64,000 nt of DNA from Cryobacterium sp. GrIS_2_6 (lineage in GTDB: Bacteria > Actinomycetota > Actinomycetes > Actinomycetales > Microbacteriaceae). How positions within the stretch are numbered: position 1 is the stretch's first letter; each line of letters begins with the position of its first letter. Position numbers and translations under genes: made by a program. Positions 62,676-64,000 of the stretch are shown here, piece after piece. Below the pieces are notes generated by a model. It worked only from the letters and a program-made list of their open reading frames with translations. It ran no database searches and was not told the DNA's origin. Location of the stretch: assembly GCF_035984545.1 (NCBI RefSeq), contig NZ_JAXCHP010000001.1, forward strand, positions 372,001 to 436,000, read 5' to 3'.

Positions 62676-63068
62676 ATGCTGCGCCGCGATTTCGGTGCCG
62701 ACCGCGGCTCCTCGCCGGCCGAGTTCGTGCTCGTCGCGGCACTCCTGACGGTGCTGACCCTCACCGTGCTTCAACTCGCACTCGCGCTGCACGTGCGCAA
62801 CACCGTGCTCGATGCCGCCGCCGAGGGCGCCCGTTACGGTTCGCTCGCCGACACCGGCCTGGATGCCGGCACCGCGCGCACCCGGGACCTGATCGTGGCC
62901 GCGCTCGGTCCCGCCTTCGCGACCGACGAGACCGCGACCTACGCGAGTGACGGAGGCTACCCGACAGTGCGGATGCGGGTGGTCGTCCCGCTTCCGCTGC
63001 TCGGGTTGCTTGGCCCCGATCGGAGCCTGGAGGTGATCGGGCGTGCCGTCGTCGAAGGCTCGGACTGA
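62676..63068 (+). CDS. tadE: TadE-like pilus assembly protein
   Basis: A 130-residue pseudopilin-type protein. It begins MLRRDFGADRGSSPAEFVLV, the TadE/TadG N-terminal signature (G-S/A-x-x-x-E-F/Y then a hydrophobic segment), followed by LHVRNTVLDAAAEGARYGS. A single N-terminal membrane helix anchors it. Overlaps the next gene. Confidence 0.85.
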   Translation: MLRRDFGADRGSSPAEFVLVAALLTVLTLTVLQLALALHVRNTVLDAAAEGARYGSLADTGLDAGTARTRDLIVAALGPAFATDETATYASDGGYPTVRMRVVVPLPLLGLLGPDRSLEVIGRAVVEGSD

Positions 63069-63570
63069 GGCACACGGCACCCATCGTCCAGCCCCCGCCG
63101 GTTTCGAGGAACGAATCTCCCGCCGACTTCGCTCTGACCACGGGTCGGCGTCCCTCGAATTCATCACGACGGGCATGATCCTCCTTGTGCCGCTCGTCTA
63201 CCTCGTGCTCGCCATGTCCGTGCTGCAGGGCGGCGCGCTCGCTGTGGAGGGAGCCGCCCGGCAGGCCGCCCGCGTCTATGTGCGCGCGCCGAGCGAGGCA
63301 GTCGCGGCGGAGCGGGCTCAGCGCGCGGTCGACTTCGCCCTCGCCGACTACGGCCTTCCGGCCGGGGACGCGCAGGTGTCGATCGACTGCGCGGCCGCGG
63401 CCGGCGGATGCCTGAAACGTCGCACCGCAGTGACGGTCACCGTGCGCCTGCGGGTGCCCCTGCCCCTCGTGCCGGACGTGCTCGGCCTGGCCGGGACGGC
63501 GAGCGTGCCCCTCGAGTCGAACGCGACCCAGACCGTGTCCCGATTCTGGCAGCCGGGGACCGGACCATGA
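63043..63570 (+). CDS. TadE family protein (second)
   Basis: A 175-residue protein with GTG start inside the end of the previous gene. Residues DHGSASLEFITTGMILLVPL form the TadE-type N-terminal segment, preceded by about 30 basic residues. The rest is periplasmic/extracellular with CAAAAGGCLKR. The stop overlaps the next start (ATGA at 63567). Confidence 0.85.
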   Translation: MPSSKARTEAHGTHRPAPAGFEERISRRLRSDHGSASLEFITTGMILLVPLVYLVLAMSVLQGGALAVEGAARQAARVYVRAPSEAVAAERAQRAVDFALADYGLPAGDAQVSIDCAAAAGGCLKRRTAVTVTVRLRVPLPLVPDVLGLAGTASVPLESNATQTVSRFWQPGTGP

Positions 63571-64000
63571 CCGTGCGACCACGAGGCAGGGCGCCCGAGG
63601 TGCGAGCCGGTGACAGGCCGGACGACCTCTCGGACGACACCGGTTCCACCCTCCTGCTCACCATCTTCTACAGCTTCCTCGCGCTCGTCGTGATCCTCCT
63701 GGTCGTGGCAGCATCGTCCCTCTACCTCGAGCGGAGTCGCCTGCTCACCCTTGCGGACGGTGCCGCGCTCGCCGCAGCTGAGGCGTACACTCTCGACGCG
63801 GTCACCATCGCCCCGGATGGTTCGGCGGTCCCGCTGCGCACCGAACTCGATTCCGCAGCGGTCCGCACGGCAGCGGATGCCTACCTCGCGACGGCCCCGC
63901 ACCCCACCCTCGAGAAACTGGTCGTGAGTCGGGCGGCATCCGCAGATGGTCAGAGTGCGACGGTGTCCCTGAGTGCATACTGGCGCCCGCCCGTCCTCAC
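63567..64000 (+). CDS. TadG-like pilus assembly protein (partial, 3' end outside window)
   Basis: The first 144 codons are present: MTVRPRGRAPEVRAGDRPDD, then DDTGSTLLLTIFYSFLALVV (TadE/G-type hydrophobic segment) and LYLERSRLLTLADGAALAAA, which is the pattern of Tad pilus assembly proteins with an N-terminal helix and a large exported domain. The gene continues beyond base 64000. Confidence 0.8.
   Translation, partial: MTVRPRGRAPEVRAGDRPDDLSDDTGSTLLLTIFYSFLALVVILLVVAASSLYLERSRLLTLADGAALAAAEAYTLDAVTIAPDGSAVPLRTELDSAAVRTAADAYLATAPHPTLEKLVVSRAASADGQSATVSLSAYWRPPVL

Overview
This window comes from a high-GC actinobacterial chromosome. The best guess is a member of the Microbacteriaceae, judged from GC-rich codon use, GTG starts with ATGA/GTGA overlaps, the DUF3039-pncB pair, the murI-rph-rdgB operon and a Flp-pilus (Tad) locus. 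The assignment rests on sequence impression and gene order only.

Layout. (1) 1-5.3 kb: cell-wall polymer genes. These are a glycosyltransferase tail, a CDP-glycerol-type polymer transferase, a TagG/TagH-like ABC exporter and a nucleotidyltransferase, interleaved with an XRE regulator and a hypothetical protein. (2) 5.5-21.3 kb: ordinary chromosome. It holds an ABC transporter whose ATPase carries a very long low-complexity N-terminus, a C-terminally short AlkD-like protein, DUF3039, pncB, fabF, murI-rph-rdgB, a CDF efflux pump, two DedA proteins, tRNA-Leu(UAG), a LysR regulator, an MHS-type transporter and a hydroxybutyrate-dehydrogenase-like SDR. (3) 21.4-24.4 kb and 62.2-64 kb: one Tad locus (tadA-tadB-tadC, a small membrane protein, two TadE-like proteins, a TadG-like protein) split inside tadC.

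(4) 24.37-62.24 kb: a 37.9-kb integrated element sits exactly within tadC. A CCG trinucleotide is present at both junctions, and joining them restores an uninterrupted tadC reading frame. The element's large serine integrase starts 27 bp inside the right junction. From left to right the element holds: an IS21-family insertion (5-bp target duplication) in the left attachment arm; a giant NTPase fused to a phosphoribosyltransferase-like C-terminus, a candidate defence protein; small orphan genes; an IS1182 copy killed by a nonsense codon; a beta-glucoside operon (ROK, GH5, two permeases, binding protein, GH1); IS4 and oxidoreductase debris; a divergent sigma factor and replication block (DUF927-like ATPase, family A DNA polymerase); a second IS21 (6-bp target duplication); more orphan genes; a dnaE2 remnant; a small serine resolvase; and the integrase.

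Two signals stand out. The first is the NTPase-PRTase fusion, which looks like an undescribed conflict-system architecture. The second is a motif, CCGCGCATG, lying exactly 8 nt upstream of the start codons of six small orphan genes (seven sites) on both strands. It may be a dedicated promoter or leaderless-expression signal of the element. No capsid, terminase or conjugation genes were recognised, so how the element moves between cells is unknown.
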